A DNA stretch of 64,000 bases from a virus, in IMG/VR virus record IMGVR_UViG_3300027976_000020, positions 1 to 64,000 of that record; one strand, given 5' to 3'. Positions 1-8,733 of this stretch are shown piece after piece; the first letter of the stretch is position 1; each line of letters begins with the position of its first letter. The notes below the pieces were generated by a model that was not told the origin of the DNA, ran no database searches, and worked only from the letters and a program-made list of their open reading frames with translations. Position numbers and translations under genes: made by a program.

Positions 1-454
1 CATTAACCCAAGTACTACTAAAAGCAGGATTGCAGTAGCTACAAGCAAACTGACAAGTACGATCGAAGGAGATTTCCAAAGTTTTGAGATTAGTATCCAG
101 TTCTGGGGGTTGATTAAATGCCTCATTTAGTGCCACTATAGGGTAAATTTTACTTTTGTACACACGATCGCTAATGGCATCGGTTGCCATGTCTTCGATC
201 TTCCAGCAGTATTCACAACCTTCCGGACGTTCACCTGCTAACATTTTTTTACGGTCATCCTTCTTTTTTGCTGTGTTATGCAATGCAGCAGGATTAACCT
301 TTAGCTCTTCTATATCAATTGCATGCGCCGGTGGATGATGACAACTTGTTGTTTGTCCCGAACCTAGCCATATAGTGGCATTGTACCATTTGGCAGCACA
401 GAAACTAGCACTTTTGGTATCCAGTATTTGATGTTTAAAATCTAAATCATTCAT
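1..454 (-). CDS. Twitch-type radical SAM protein, N-terminal part, truncated by window edge
   Basis: Reading the minus strand from the ATG at 454 gives 151 uninterrupted codons before the window ends. Seen: a CxxC pair (C80, C83 in GCEYCW) and a radical SAM CxxxCxxC cluster (C134, C138, C141). The protein is clearly paralogous to the one encoded at 1501-2925, sharing the SCHHPP/SCYHPP, ALHNT and GxRPxxCxYCW blocks in the same order. The [4Fe-4S] cluster of this family cleaves S-adenosylmethionine to make a radical. The substrate here is unknown. The start overlaps the end of the upstream gene by 8 nt, so it is the distal known member of the 1-6271 operon. The C-terminal part lies outside the window. 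Confidence 0.85.
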   Translation of the reverse strand, partial: MNDLDFKHQILDTKSASFCAAKWYNATIWLGSGQTTSCHHPPAHAIDIEELKVNPAALHNTAKKKDDRKKMLAGERPEGCEYCWKIEDMATDAISDRVYKSKIYPIVALNEAFNQPPELDTNLKTLEISFDRTCQFACSYCNPAFSSTWVN

Positions 455-1517
455 TGATATATTTTGTCATAAACTGTTTGAAGCGTTCTGGAAACTCGGC
501 TCGGACTTTGATTCGCATTTCGGTAAGGTGTTGTTGATTGTATTTACATACATTGTAACACTCTTTTAGGAAACTTGCAAGATCTTGTTGACATAAATCC
601 CGGACAAGTTGACTAACTCTTTCTAATCGAGCTTGATTATTCTCTATCAAATCAAAACTTTCATCGATCACATGACCAAATGTTTTAAATCCTAAATTAT
701 GCATATCTCTGTAATAGCCTTGATTGGCCACTGCTATCCAAGGATGTCCCATAGCAACGGGTTTCCATATCTTTTCTGTTCTGAAACTATAAGGATAATC
801 AAATACTGTTTCGGTTACCAAGCTAAAGTAAGTGTCGCTGTATGGTCTAGCATCAAGGTATATTTCACCCCATATTCCAGTGCCGAACAGTTTACTTTTT
901 ACATTGTTGTCACTGACAGAAAAGTCAGTATTGAATCTTTTATTTTCGTACTGCTTGTTTAGCAGTTTTATAGGCCCGTTGCTGGCGTCTAAGTTAGACC
1001 ATAAAGCTGTATCAAGCAATTTGGATAGTGCTGCTATCATATACTTTCTATGATAGCGATATAGTCCATTTAAAAATAAAAACTTGTACGGTCTTTTTGT
1101 TGAATAATTGTTGTTATATGTTTGTATAGCATTGATGTTTTCATTGTAATCTAATATTTTTGGAAGAAAACTATCGTATTGCAAACACGGGTACGACTCT
1201 TCCATATCGCCGCCGCCGATCAATAATATTTTTTTATCTAATACCAATTGCGTTATGTTAAACATATTGCAATGTTTTTTTAATGTGTTAGACCCCTCCA
1301 ACGGGTTGCTTAATATTATCTTAACAGTGTCATTGTTGTTTGCTACATCCTTGAGCCAAGGCATATTTAAAACAAATTGCTCTCGCCCTATTAGATATAT
1401 AGCATTTGAAATTACAGCATCCTGATGTAAATTGCAAAACTTGTAATCCACATACGGGTCGATGTTGTCATGTACGTCACAATTTACATCAACTATTAGT
1501 TTACGATTGCCGATCAT
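447..1517 (-). CDS. Glycosyltransferase-like protein (weak GT10/exostosin-like C-terminus)
   Basis: This 356-residue protein is visibly AT-rich and rich in Asn, Lys and Tyr compared with its neighbours. The C-terminal third holds TETVFDYPYSFRTEKIWKP followed by a GHPWIAVANQG stretch. That resembles the nucleotide-sugar-binding segment of fucosyltransferase-like GT-B enzymes (acidic residue, xEKxW, then a small-residue loop). The same block occurs in the broken gene at 38325-39474 (TETVSEYPHRYFSEKTWKAM), so the two are paralogues. It overlaps the radical SAM genes on both sides (17 nt upstream, 8 nt downstream), which implies translational coupling. The glycosyltransferase assignment is inference from the motif. 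The acceptor is unknown. Confidence 0.6.
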   Translation of the reverse strand: MIGNRKLIVDVNCDVHDNIDPYVDYKFCNLHQDAVISNAIYLIGREQFVLNMPWLKDVANNNDTVKIILSNPLEGSNTLKKHCNMFNITQLVLDKKILLIGGGDMEESYPCLQYDSFLPKILDYNENINAIQTYNNNYSTKRPYKFLFLNGLYRYHRKYMIAALSKLLDTALWSNLDASNGPIKLLNKQYENKRFNTDFSVSDNNVKSKLFGTGIWGEIYLDARPYSDTYFSLVTETVFDYPYSFRTEKIWKPVAMGHPWIAVANQGYYRDMHNLGFKTFGHVIDESFDLIENNQARLERVSQLVRDLCQQDLASFLKECYNVCKYNQQHLTEMRIKVRAEFPERFKQFMTKYINE

Positions 1518-2925
1518 AGTATTCGCACTGGGTCCACCAGCTTTTCATTTCAGGAAATGTTGCTAAAAAATCTGTGTCATGCCTGCGGTCCGCTTCACTG
1601 AAGAAACGATAAAAGTCTGCTTTGTTTGTTTGCAAGTATTCCTTGTCCAACTGTTGCCCGTTGCGCATCCACGCTATGTCACGATCAAGACGGGCTATTT
1701 CGTAATCTTTAAAGCCGTGGAATCTGGTTGCTTCTGTTTCAATGTCTTGTTGCATTGAAGTTTTTAATTTGTCCAACTGTGCAACATAACTTTCTGGCAA
1801 CAGTTGCAAACTTTGCCAAGTTGGTTGACGCAACACAGGAGTATCAAACCACACACGTTGATATGTGCTACTGTGTTTTTTTCTAAGATCAAGTATGCCA
1901 GCAATCAGTTTTGGCAAACTTGTGACACTTAGATTGTTCATTGTCACAATGAATGTAATGCTGTTACGGTAAGGAACTTCGGTTAGGAATTGATTTACCC
2001 TGGCCCATACCAAATCAAAGTCAAGTCCGTGACGCATGTATTCTGCTTGTTCGCCCCACCCATCTAAACTGATGTACTGCATAAAGTGTTCGATTACACC
2101 TTCTTGGCACAGTTGTTTTGTATATGCAAGATACTTTTGCCATAGTTTTTCGTCTACACTAAAGTTACTGGTCACATTCAAGTGCAAATCAGGCTTGGGA
2201 TTGACCAACACATAGTCAAACACTCTATATGTGTTTTTGTCCATCAAGGGTTCGCCACCGGTCATACGGAAGTGTTCTAGTTCTGGATACAGCGTAGGCC
2301 ACCATTCCCAAAACGCATCCACATAAGGATTATCTTCACGAACCGGAATAGGTTTACGTTCTCCTGCAAAGTGTTCCGGAGCATTATGCGGAGTTGATGT
2401 AGGGTAAGCGCCGTGGCGGTCTATTTCTTGTTGCCATGTGCTACTGAACTGTGGACTACAATAACTGCAAGCAAGATTACAAGCATTGTTGAAGTTTACT
2501 TCAACATAACTGGGAGTAATGTCAGCATCCCACTCGGCATTTACAATCTTGCCAAAGTCTTTGGCGGCCCATGGCTCACCAGATCTATAATGACGGTCGC
2601 TTAGTTTACCGTTGTCTTCCATTGTCCAGCAATAGCTACACTCTGCTGGCCGTGTGCCTTCTAGCATCTGTTTACGCTGTTGCTTTTTGTAATCAGTGTT
2701 GTGCAGTGCAGAGGGATTACGACCTATTGCTTCTACAGGAATACGATGCAATGGAGGATGATAACAACTGTTATTGAGTCCCGTAGTTAGGTGTAGACTG
2801 ACTTGTTTCCATTTGGCCAAGCACATGCTGGGACTAACAGTGTCCAACTGTTCTTTGATCAGTTCAGCATCGCTTAAAAACTTTGATTTAAAGTCTTTGC
2901 TAACTTCGTCGCCTTTATTTTGCAC
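1501..2925 (-). CDS. Twitch-type radical SAM protein
   Basis: The 474-residue protein has a CxxC at C96/C99 (CSYCW) and a radical SAM cluster CNLACSYC with C149, C153 and C156. A GGEP-type segment (MTGGEPLMDK) fits the SAM-binding GGE motif. Proteins with this layout occur in marine T4-like phages as twitch-domain radical SAM proteins of unknown substrate. It starts immediately after the stop of the GT-like gene 2926-3852 (abutting) and overlaps the next gene by 17 nt. It is full-length and a paralogue of the truncated protein at 1-454. A role in peptide or glycan modification is an inference from the surrounding glycosyltransferases. Confidence 0.88.
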   Translation of the reverse strand: MQNKGDEVSKDFKSKFLSDAELIKEQLDTVSPSMCLAKWKQVSLHLTTGLNNSCYHPPLHRIPVEAIGRNPSALHNTDYKKQQRKQMLEGTRPAECSYCWTMEDNGKLSDRHYRSGEPWAAKDFGKIVNAEWDADITPSYVEVNFNNACNLACSYCSPQFSSTWQQEIDRHGAYPTSTPHNAPEHFAGERKPIPVREDNPYVDAFWEWWPTLYPELEHFRMTGGEPLMDKNTYRVFDYVLVNPKPDLHLNVTSNFSVDEKLWQKYLAYTKQLCQEGVIEHFMQYISLDGWGEQAEYMRHGLDFDLVWARVNQFLTEVPYRNSITFIVTMNNLSVTSLPKLIAGILDLRKKHSSTYQRVWFDTPVLRQPTWQSLQLLPESYVAQLDKLKTSMQQDIETEATRFHGFKDYEIARLDRDIAWMRNGQQLDKEYLQTNKADFYRFFSEADRRHDTDFLATFPEMKSWWTQCEYYDRQS

Positions 2926-3852
2926 TTACCATCCTTCTTGACTGCGTATTACATCAATCTCTCGTACAGCAACACCGCGGTTATGCCAGTTGCTACGGTA
3001 ATGGTGTTTGAAGAATTTGCTAGTGGGTTCATCAAACCACACCATTGGCAAGTCCAACTGTGTGCCAAGTTCTTCTGCCACTTTGCTTAATACAATTTCT
3101 GGATCAGTATCTTTGACTGTGTCCCACAATTGTTCAAGTGCAGCAAAGTCTTGTACTGTACGATAGTCCCAATCTGTCAACATGGTCATGTAAGTGCCCA
3201 TGCGCGAGCCTGCCATGCTCCAAACACCATGTTCCGCATCTCGGCCCACATTGTGCCATACAGTTAAGTTGTCAAGATTGCGTTTGTGTGCGCGGTCTTT
3301 GAATTCAGCCAAGGTGGGTTTTTTGCCCACATTCAAACACATCTTGACACCTTCTCTAAAGCCGGCTCTCCAGGCATGAAAAGCAGATCCATTTGGAAAT
3401 GTAGTTGAATAGCAATCGTGCATGGCCCAGTACAACGGATCAAAACAAAATTCTACTTCTGTGGCTTCGCGACCATCTGTGGCTTCGTGTGTTTGCATTT
3501 CGTTGGCAAACTTTCTTGTCCAAGAACTCAATCCACCGTTGCCGTACATCAAGCCATTGACATGATTGCGTGCTCGCCAACGAAACACAGCCGATTCCCA
3601 TTGTTCAGTTGGTAGTTCTAATGTTAGATTAAAGAACTCTGGATCCGGCATGTTGTCACCATCGATCAATACAAAGCGTTCTGTTTCGCTTGCGGCGGCT
3701 GCTGCTTTGTGTGCAGCATCGCTTCCTTTAACTCCGTCGACGCGTTTGGCCCACGGAACCATGTTGCGAATCTTCACCCAGAATTCTTCTTTCTGCGGCT
3801 CGTCGTATGTCAAGTAAATGCAGTCAAGGTCTGCAATATCAATCCGATTCAT
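2926..3852 (-). CDS. Glycosyltransferase-like (GT-A) protein
   Basis: The 308-residue protein begins with a Rossmann-like strand (CIYLTYDEP), then a KRVDGVKG segment and an LIDGDNMPD motif. This matches the nucleotide-sugar and metal-binding DxD of GT-A glycosyltransferases. This YDEP...HGVKG...DGD arrangement recurs in tailed-phage proteins of unknown acceptor. It lies between a small unknown (14 nt overlap at its start) and the radical SAM gene it abuts. There is no signal peptide or membrane segment, so cytoplasmic action is expected. Family-level assignment is moderately firm; the sugar and acceptor cannot be told. Confidence 0.65.
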   Translation of the reverse strand: MNRIDIADLDCIYLTYDEPQKEEFWVKIRNMVPWAKRVDGVKGSDAAHKAAAAASETERFVLIDGDNMPDPEFFNLTLELPTEQWESAVFRWRARNHVNGLMYGNGGLSSWTRKFANEMQTHEATDGREATEVEFCFDPLYWAMHDCYSTTFPNGSAFHAWRAGFREGVKMCLNVGKKPTLAEFKDRAHKRNLDNLTVWHNVGRDAEHGVWSMAGSRMGTYMTMLTDWDYRTVQDFAALEQLWDTVKDTDPEIVLSKVAEELGTQLDLPMVWFDEPTSKFFKHHYRSNWHNRGVAVREIDVIRSQEGW

Positions 3853-4186
3853 GTGATTTCAAACTCCATTTAATATTTGGTTGTTGCTGGTCAACAACAA
3901 TACTGATGTTGCCGGGCAAACAAGGTGTTCCAGAAATACCAGGAACTAGTTTGGTAACTATTTTCTTTGGTTTTATGTGTACCAGTTTGCCATCGACCAC
4001 ACGCACATTTCTTGAACTGTGTTGATATGCTGTAGCGTCTATGTCTATGTAATTACCTGGCAAGTCTTCCATGCTGTAAGATAATGGTGAACCATTCTCA
4101 TTGTAGTACAGTCTAAAAAATACAGCACCGGGAACTGGCACTGGTTCCGCCCATGCTTTCCAGAAATTTTCAGTAGTTTTGTTCAT
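3839..4186 (-). CDS. Conserved-type hypothetical protein
   Basis: The 115-residue soluble protein has no recognised domain. It starts MNKTTENFWKAW and contains Pro- and Val-rich beta-type stretches (PVPVPGAVFFRLYY, KIVTKLVPGISG). Its ATG overlaps the stop of the membrane-protein gene by 4 nt, and its end overlaps the next start by 14 nt, so it is translated as part of the operon. I do not recognise it. Its tight packing between glycosyltransferase genes suggests an accessory role in the same pathway, which is inference only. Confidence 0.7.
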   Translation of the reverse strand: MNKTTENFWKAWAEPVPVPGAVFFRLYYNENGSPLSYSMEDLPGNYIDIDATAYQHSSRNVRVVDGKLVHIKPKKIVTKLVPGISGTPCLPGNISIVVDQQQPNIKWSLKSHESD

Positions 4187-4449
4187 TGTTTAACAACACA
4201 ATTCCTGCGATAATTGATCAGTCCGTATGCGGCTATAATAAACCATACAATTTCAATAATTATACTACTGATGTTGGGTTTGTAGTATAAATTAATTCCC
4301 AAAAGTATTGCAACAATCAAGTTGGCCAAGTTGTACTGCCAGCCTTTGCTGTCTATCTTGCCTGCTACATTTAGGTAATAGGTGGTTAGTAAAATAACAA
4401 CGCCAATGTTGCCAACAAAGTCACTCCAGCTGTAGTCATATTCAATCAT
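4183..4449 (-). CDS. Small membrane protein, CBU_0592-like
   Basis: The 88-residue protein starts at MIEYDYSW. I chose this ATG because it overlaps the upstream stop by 8 nt (ATGATTGA) and removes a non-hydrophobic extension. Three hydrophobic segments are visible, at about residues 7-25, 37-53 and 58-77, with motifs of the type GNIGVVILLTTYYL and YNLANLIVAILLGINLYY. These match the small CBU_0592 family of membrane proteins of unknown function. It is the only obvious membrane protein of the cargo operon and could anchor or export a lipid-linked intermediate, but nothing in the sequence proves this. Confidence 0.65.
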   Translation of the reverse strand: MIEYDYSWSDFVGNIGVVILLTTYYLNVAGKIDSKGWQYNLANLIVAILLGINLYYKPNISSIIIEIVWFIIAAYGLINYRRNCVVKQ

Positions 4450-5218
4450 AGTAGTTCCAATTTTTGTTGTTGTAATGCACAAATCCCCACTGTACTATTG
4501 TTTGTATTCGTAACCCTGGGTTGGTATTTTCCCATATCAACTCTTTTGTCCAATCTTTAGTATGAGTGGCAACAATGCCCTGCTTCATATGAACAATAGT
4601 AGGACCGTGCCCAACTGGCAATGTCACTTGTTCTCTGCCCATTATGTCTGCAGCCATGGCATAAACAACATCGGTTGACGGCTCTTCTTCGGCAAACTTT
4701 AATAGTGTTTTAAAGTCTGCCCAATTCTCAAATATATCTCTTACCCATTGGAAAAACTCTTGAGCTGTTTTACTCAACCGCCAATACGTTATAGCATTGT
4801 ACACGTCTGGCAAGTTGTTGGCATCAAACAGTTTACGATAACGACGATGTGCGCTGGGCTGGTCATAAAAGTCTCTACATCCTTGACTCACAACTACGTC
4901 ACGATGTTCAAACATGGTCCACAAATGGTCTACTGGACTGGCAACAATCATGTCTGCTTCCAGTTTAATAGTTTGCCTATAAGGACTTGCTCTGAACACT
5001 TGCCAGTCATTTGCAAAGCCACCTTTGTCACCGTACGGCAACATTTCTTTTGTTAGGATAGTTATGTTGGCGTCAGGATGCCATGCTCGTATGCTTGCGG
5101 CCAACTGTTCTGCACAGGCCACATAGTCCACTGTGTCTGTGTTGATGGCTGGGATCAAATACCCACGTTCAGCAAGGATTGGCAACGATTGCTCCCAGTT
5201 GTTGTTTGCCCATGGCAT
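4442..5218 (-). CDS. Glycosyltransferase-like protein (GT-A type)
   Basis: The protein is about 258 residues. After a poorly conserved N-terminus it has YLIPAINTDTVDYVACAEQL, then ITILTKEMLPYG, then IKLEADMIVAS, an acidic DxD-like loop where GT-A enzymes bind metal and nucleotide sugar. The ATG at 5218 gives a 50-nt overlap with the upstream gene. The domain begins about 18 codons in, so an internal TTG start near RGYLIP is a real alternative. It has the same architecture as the preceding gene product (5169-5969), suggesting an old duplication. The acceptor is unknown. Confidence 0.65.
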   Translation of the reverse strand: MPWANNNWEQSLPILAERGYLIPAINTDTVDYVACAEQLAASIRAWHPDANITILTKEMLPYGDKGGFANDWQVFRASPYRQTIKLEADMIVASPVDHLWTMFEHRDVVVSQGCRDFYDQPSAHRRYRKLFDANNLPDVYNAITYWRLSKTAQEFFQWVRDIFENWADFKTLLKFAEEEPSTDVVYAMAADIMGREQVTLPVGHGPTIVHMKQGIVATHTKDWTKELIWENTNPGLRIQTIVQWGFVHYNNKNWNYYD

Positions 5219-5969
5219 GAAAGTCTTGGTTCAATATGATCCACCGTGGTTTTTTGTCAGGAGTTAAAAAGTCTACCCTGTAGGAGTCTTGTGAAAGTTG
5301 TGTCAATTTGTGTTCTGGGGTAATACTTGCCAACGTGCCGGCAATCTCGTTGACTTGTAAGGTGTGTCCGTTCAGAGTATTTAATGCAATACTAAGAGAA
5401 TGATCATTCCTGTACGTGGGTGTGTTATTTTTATATAAATTTCTGTAGTGAGTCCAATTGTTGCGTATCATTTCCATTGATTCAAATAGCAGTTGCGTTT
5501 TACTACAACGACGAAACATCATAACAGTTGCCCACCACATAGGCATCCTATGACTTCCAAAATAATTTAAATCATCAAATGTTTGTAGTCCGGTGACATC
5601 AGTTGCCCAGCGGTGGCATAAAAAGTCTTGATCACTTGCTAATACTGTAGAGAGTTGATTGCTAGCAACAACATAATCTGCATCCAATACCAATGTTTGA
5701 TCCCATGGACTTAATTTGTAAGCATCCATGCGATTTGTATTGTGCCATGTTACATTTGAGTTGTAATCAGAAAAGTATCTTGCACCGCCCTGTGCCGGAT
5801 CAGCAAGTATTACTTTGTCAAACGAATGTCCGCCGGCAGGCTCTTCCCGGGTAACAACACAAACAGGAATATTCAAATGCCGTTGTATATTTTTGGCAGA
5901 CCAGTTGGCCATTGCGACATAATCAGTATGTTCGTTATTGAACGCAAATATTAATGCACCAACAGTCAT
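5169..5969 (-). CDS. Glycosyltransferase-like protein (GT-A/GT8-like)
   Basis: The 266-residue protein begins with a Rossmann strand, GALIFAFNNEHTDYVAMA. It carries TLVLDADYVVASN, a canonical DxD motif, at about residues 92-98, and an aromatic MPMWWATVMMFRR segment typical of acceptor-side loops. This is the clearest glycosyltransferase of the operon. Its ATG overlaps the upstream stop by 4 nt, and its 3' end overlaps the next gene by 50 nt. There is no membrane segment. The product is expected to transfer a sugar from a nucleotide donor; donor and acceptor cannot be read from sequence. Confidence 0.72.
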   Translation of the reverse strand: MTVGALIFAFNNEHTDYVAMANWSAKNIQRHLNIPVCVVTREEPAGGHSFDKVILADPAQGGARYFSDYNSNVTWHNTNRMDAYKLSPWDQTLVLDADYVVASNQLSTVLASDQDFLCHRWATDVTGLQTFDDLNYFGSHRMPMWWATVMMFRRCSKTQLLFESMEMIRNNWTHYRNLYKNNTPTYRNDHSLSIALNTLNGHTLQVNEIAGTLASITPEHKLTQLSQDSYRVDFLTPDKKPRWIILNQDFHAMGKQQLGAIVANPC

Positions 5970-6271
5970 CGTTTTTTGTTTGTTTCTTCATGGTCAACTA
6001 GCCATGCGTTCATTTGTTCTTGCCATCTTTGCATTGCGATACCCCGTAGTTCTTCTGGATTGACTCTAACAGGAGTTTCGTACAAGTCCAACAGCACTGC
6101 GTCTCCAGGAGGTACAGTAGCAAGCAACACCAACAATGTTGGACCAGCAGTCCACATTCCTCCGCTGTGCGCAAACAGCATTTTGGCTTGATATTTTTCT
6201 TTGAGCAAACGACGTGCAGCCACATGGTCAAAACGAGCACGGCTAGTTTCAATTAATTGATCAGTATTCAT
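5966..6271 (-). CDS. Small conserved-type hypothetical protein, first gene of cargo operon
   Basis: The 101-residue protein (MNTDQLIETSRARFDHV...) has a hydrophobic middle, TLLVLLATVPPGDAVLLDLY, and a charged C-terminus. I do not recognise a family. It is the first gene of the leftward cargo operon. No Shine-Dalgarno is visible before the ATG, and a TATAAT-like hexamer ends only 7 nt upstream, so translation may start at or near the 5' end of the transcript. Its stop overlaps the next ATG by 4 nt. Confidence 0.72.
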   Translation of the reverse strand: MNTDQLIETSRARFDHVAARRLLKEKYQAKMLFAHSGGMWTAGPTLLVLLATVPPGDAVLLDLYETPVRVNPEELRGIAMQRWQEQMNAWLVDHEETNKKR

Positions 6272-6278
6272 ATAGATT

Positions 6279-6307
6279 ATTATACAGGAAAGATAGACAA
6301 AAGTAAA
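6279..6307 (-). promoter_or_regulatory. Putative sigma70-like promoter of cargo operon
   Basis: On the minus strand, TTTACT (6302-6307, 4/6 match to TTGACA) is followed by a 17-nt spacer and a perfect TATAAT (6279-6284). The first codon of the operon begins 7 nt downstream of TATAAT, so the transcript would have almost no leader. The -35 overlaps the foot of the terminator hairpin of the upstream gene, a typical compact phage boundary. Confidence 0.5.
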
Positions 6308-6324
6308 GGGCCCGAAGGCCCTTT
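6305..6324 (-). terminator. Rho-independent terminator with UUCG loop
   Basis: A perfect 8-bp inverted repeat AAAGGGCC/GGCCCTTT encloses a 4-nt loop. On the minus strand the loop reads TTCG closed by C-G, the extra-stable cUUCGg tetraloop. It lies 21 nt after the stop of the structural gene 6346-7344 and before the cargo operon, so it separates late structural transcription from cargo transcription. The T-tract after the stem on the minus strand is short (TTTACTTTT). Confidence 0.8.
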
Positions 6325-6345
6325 TGGTAAAAAATTACAGTTTAA

Positions 6346-7344
6346 TTAAGCAACTGATGCTGCAATAGTCGGAGTGCCCCAAGATGCACTTGTCAAGTAA
6401 GTGGCACTCGGTACAAATAACGTAACTACTGTTGCAGGTGCTGTACCAAACGATACGAATGGTGACGCAGAAGCAGTACCACCTGTGATCACGTTGTTAC
6501 CGCCTGGTGCTGGATCGCCGCCTGGGTCAACCCAAGTTGTAGTCAACACCAATTGTGTGCCGCTTCCGGCTGTTTTGGCATTTATGCTAATATACTGTCC
6601 GGCATACGGAGCAGTATCAGCATATTGACGATATACTTGTGTATCGCCGGTTGTAAAATTGAACCATCCTGTGCCAGTGGCCAGTGTATTTGGTGTGCCA
6701 GTGCCGCCAACTTTAGTAGTTCCTGTATAACTTGATGCTGCGATAACTTGTGGATTTAGTGCAGCGCCGCCGGTGATATAAATATCGCCAACCAATGTAG
6801 TAGCCAAGTCATTCCATTCTGCATCACCGTCATTACCGGTTGAAGTTTTGCTTGATTCCCATTTGATGCGTCCACCTGCGTTGAAGAAATAACGTGCAGC
6901 ATTGGCAGTAGCAAATGTTACAGTATGTGTAAATGTGATTGTCCAGGCTGCGTTAGCGGATCCAGTGTTTGTTGTTTTGCTTGCTGCGCCACTAAATGTT
7001 GTAGTTTGGGCACCACTTGCTGCTGCATTACCACGCTTGGCAATAAGACTAGTGATGTCTGTGTTTAGATCTGCTAAAATTGCAACAGTAGTTCCAGTTG
7101 TTGGATTTGCTCTACTTGTGATAGTGGTGCCTTGATGACTTGCCATTGAAGTAATTTTACTATTCAATGTGGCCCACTGTGTTGCTGTGATGGTTGCTGC
7201 GACCGAAACTGTGGTCAGTGCTGTTTCCCCGTATCCTGCTGTGTCTGCACCAGTTGACCAAATTCCGTTTACGTTTGCTCCGTTTGTGCTAACAAACCCA
7301 TTATAGTCTGTTGCCGCGATGATACTACCTGCTGTATATGCCAT
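6346..7344 (-). CDS. Virion structural / fibre-type protein
   Basis: The 332-residue protein is rich in Thr, Ala, Gly and Ser, as expected for a phage fibre or decoration protein. The N-terminus MAYTAGSIIAATDYNGFV, with later GYGETALTTVS and ITATQWATLNSKI blocks, is of a type seen in T4-like marine phages in tail-fibre neighbourhoods. No enzymatic motif, signal peptide or coiled coil is visible. It is the last gene of the leftward structural block, preceded by a GGGATT ribosome site about 10 nt upstream and followed by the terminator at 6305-6324. The exact position in the virion is unknown. Confidence 0.7.
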   Translation of the reverse strand: MAYTAGSIIAATDYNGFVSTNGANVNGIWSTGADTAGYGETALTTVSVAATITATQWATLNSKITSMASHQGTTITSRANPTTGTTVAILADLNTDITSLIAKRGNAAASGAQTTTFSGAASKTTNTGSANAAWTITFTHTVTFATANAARYFFNAGGRIKWESSKTSTGNDGDAEWNDLATTLVGDIYITGGAALNPQVIAASSYTGTTKVGGTGTPNTLATGTGWFNFTTGDTQVYRQYADTAPYAGQYISINAKTAGSGTQLVLTTTWVDPGGDPAPGGNNVITGGTASASPFVSFGTAPATVVTLFVPSATYLTSASWGTPTIAASVA

Positions 7345-7422
7345 TTTGTTTTTAATCCCTTTGTATTAGTTGATCAACATCAACGCGAAAACTTCTCGCT
7401 GGGTGATTTTAATCTTGTAGAA

Positions 7423-8703
7423 TCAATTGATTTTAACAATCGCTTCTACAATGCCTTGTTCTTCTGTTAATTTATCATTTAATGAACGACCAATAACATT
7501 AAACGCTGTTGCTTCTCCGGGCTGGGCAGCTCTTGCCAATCCATTTCCGGCCGAAACAAGTCTATCTCCTTTGCGCACCAACCCCATAGTGTTGACCGGG
7601 ACACGTCCTGTCATTGCAACAGCAGGGTGAGTTGTGTCGGTACCAGCAAGACTGTTCATCAGGTAAGCAGCTCGTGTACTTATGACACCAAACACTTTTT
7701 CGCTTAGTTCATCTGTAACTCGAGTGATTTCGTTGGCACCTCCAAGTTCAACAACAGTACCTGCTTCTAGTTCAGCGTCAGCTGCAAAACGTTCTGCAAC
7801 GTCGGCGTACTGAGCACTAATGTTTGTGCCACTGATACTGCCAGTGGCACCATTGATTGTCATAGCAGTAGTTGGTACACCGCCTTTGTTGACATTGAAT
7901 GTTATGTTGCCGTTGTTAGTTTGATTATACAGTGTTACTGCTGTTCCTGCAACCCCGATTCGGGCATCTTGATTGGAACCAACCGATAAACCGGTATTGT
8001 TCAAAACAGCAAATGTACCTGTTGTTGTTTCCGCAACGTTCTTTAACATAAAGTCGGACGGATCATACCCTTCAAGTGTTTGAGCAACACTTGCTGTACC
8101 CTGGAACAACGGAACTTGCGCACCAACCAGTGTGCTCAGTGTGATACCGGGACGTACTGTTGTGTATCCTGCAATAGTGCTAGCCGGAGTAAATGCAGCA
8201 TCCTTGCTGACAATACCAACAATATTATCTTCAACAAACAATTTAATTACAACGTGTGCTACTGCCACGTTGTCAGTTATAGAATCAGCAATTGCGCCAG
8301 TTGTACCTTGTCCGGATGTAAATGCCGGCCCAACTAGCAAAAATGCACTGCCTGTCCATACTTTAAGCTGTGCATTAACTGTGTCAAACCACAAATCGCC
8401 TGTTACGTTGTTTGTAGGAGCAGTTGCTTGGGCAGTAGTAGACGAAATCGTTTTCCACTGCGCGCCGTTGTAGGCTTTCATCAAACCAAGACTACTGTCC
8501 CACCAAAGTTGACCAGTTAATGGTGCTCCTGGCGCTGTGGGGTTGGACGAATTTTCCAACAGGTGGATACAGTTTTCGTTTAAGAATTCACCGTACCCAG
8601 CGTAGTTTTTACCAACCAGTATCATTGAACTGGAAGTGTTGATTGTACCATCTGCAACTGTAGCAAAGATTGTACCGTCTGTTAAGTTAATTGTATATGC
8701 CAT
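7423..8703 (-). CDS. Tail fibre-type protein with peptidase G2-like C-terminus
   Basis: The 426-residue protein has an N-terminal MAYTINLTDGTIFATVADG block and two short PTAPGAPLTGQLWWDSS-like repeats (second copy APTNNVTGDLWFDTVNAQ) forming a beta-rich shaft. A C-terminal region starts at SAQYADVAERFAADAELE and continues through EKVFGVISTRAAYLMN. Such C-termini resemble the peptidase G2 / intramolecular chaperone module that helps fibres trimerise and may be cleaved off. This is family knowledge, not shown here. A late-promoter-like box and a good GGAG site precede its ATG. Confidence 0.72.
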   Translation of the reverse strand: MAYTINLTDGTIFATVADGTINTSSSMILVGKNYAGYGEFLNENCIHLLENSSNPTAPGAPLTGQLWWDSSLGLMKAYNGAQWKTISSTTAQATAPTNNVTGDLWFDTVNAQLKVWTGSAFLLVGPAFTSGQGTTGAIADSITDNVAVAHVVIKLFVEDNIVGIVSKDAAFTPASTIAGYTTVRPGITLSTLVGAQVPLFQGTASVAQTLEGYDPSDFMLKNVAETTTGTFAVLNNTGLSVGSNQDARIGVAGTAVTLYNQTNNGNITFNVNKGGVPTTAMTINGATGSISGTNISAQYADVAERFAADAELEAGTVVELGGANEITRVTDELSEKVFGVISTRAAYLMNSLAGTDTTHPAVAMTGRVPVNTMGLVRKGDRLVSAGNGLARAAQPGEATAFNVIGRSLNDKLTEEQGIVEAIVKIN

Positions 8704-8725
8704 TTGTAGCTTACTCCGTTAATTT

Positions 8726-8733
8726 TATTTATG
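8726..8733 (-). promoter_or_regulatory. T4-type late promoter box CATAAATA
   Basis: The minus strand reads CATAAATA, one base off the T4 consensus TATAAATA. It ends 22 nt before the ATG of the fibre gene 7423-8703 and is followed by an ACGGAG ribosome site. It overlaps the stop codon of the upstream gene. The distance suits a late transcript with a short leader. Confidence 0.6.

Noticed and set aside
699-1053. Open frames on the plus strand opposite the glycosyltransferase-like gene
   Set aside because: They are antisense to a well-supported gene, have no ribosome site and no recognisable protein features.
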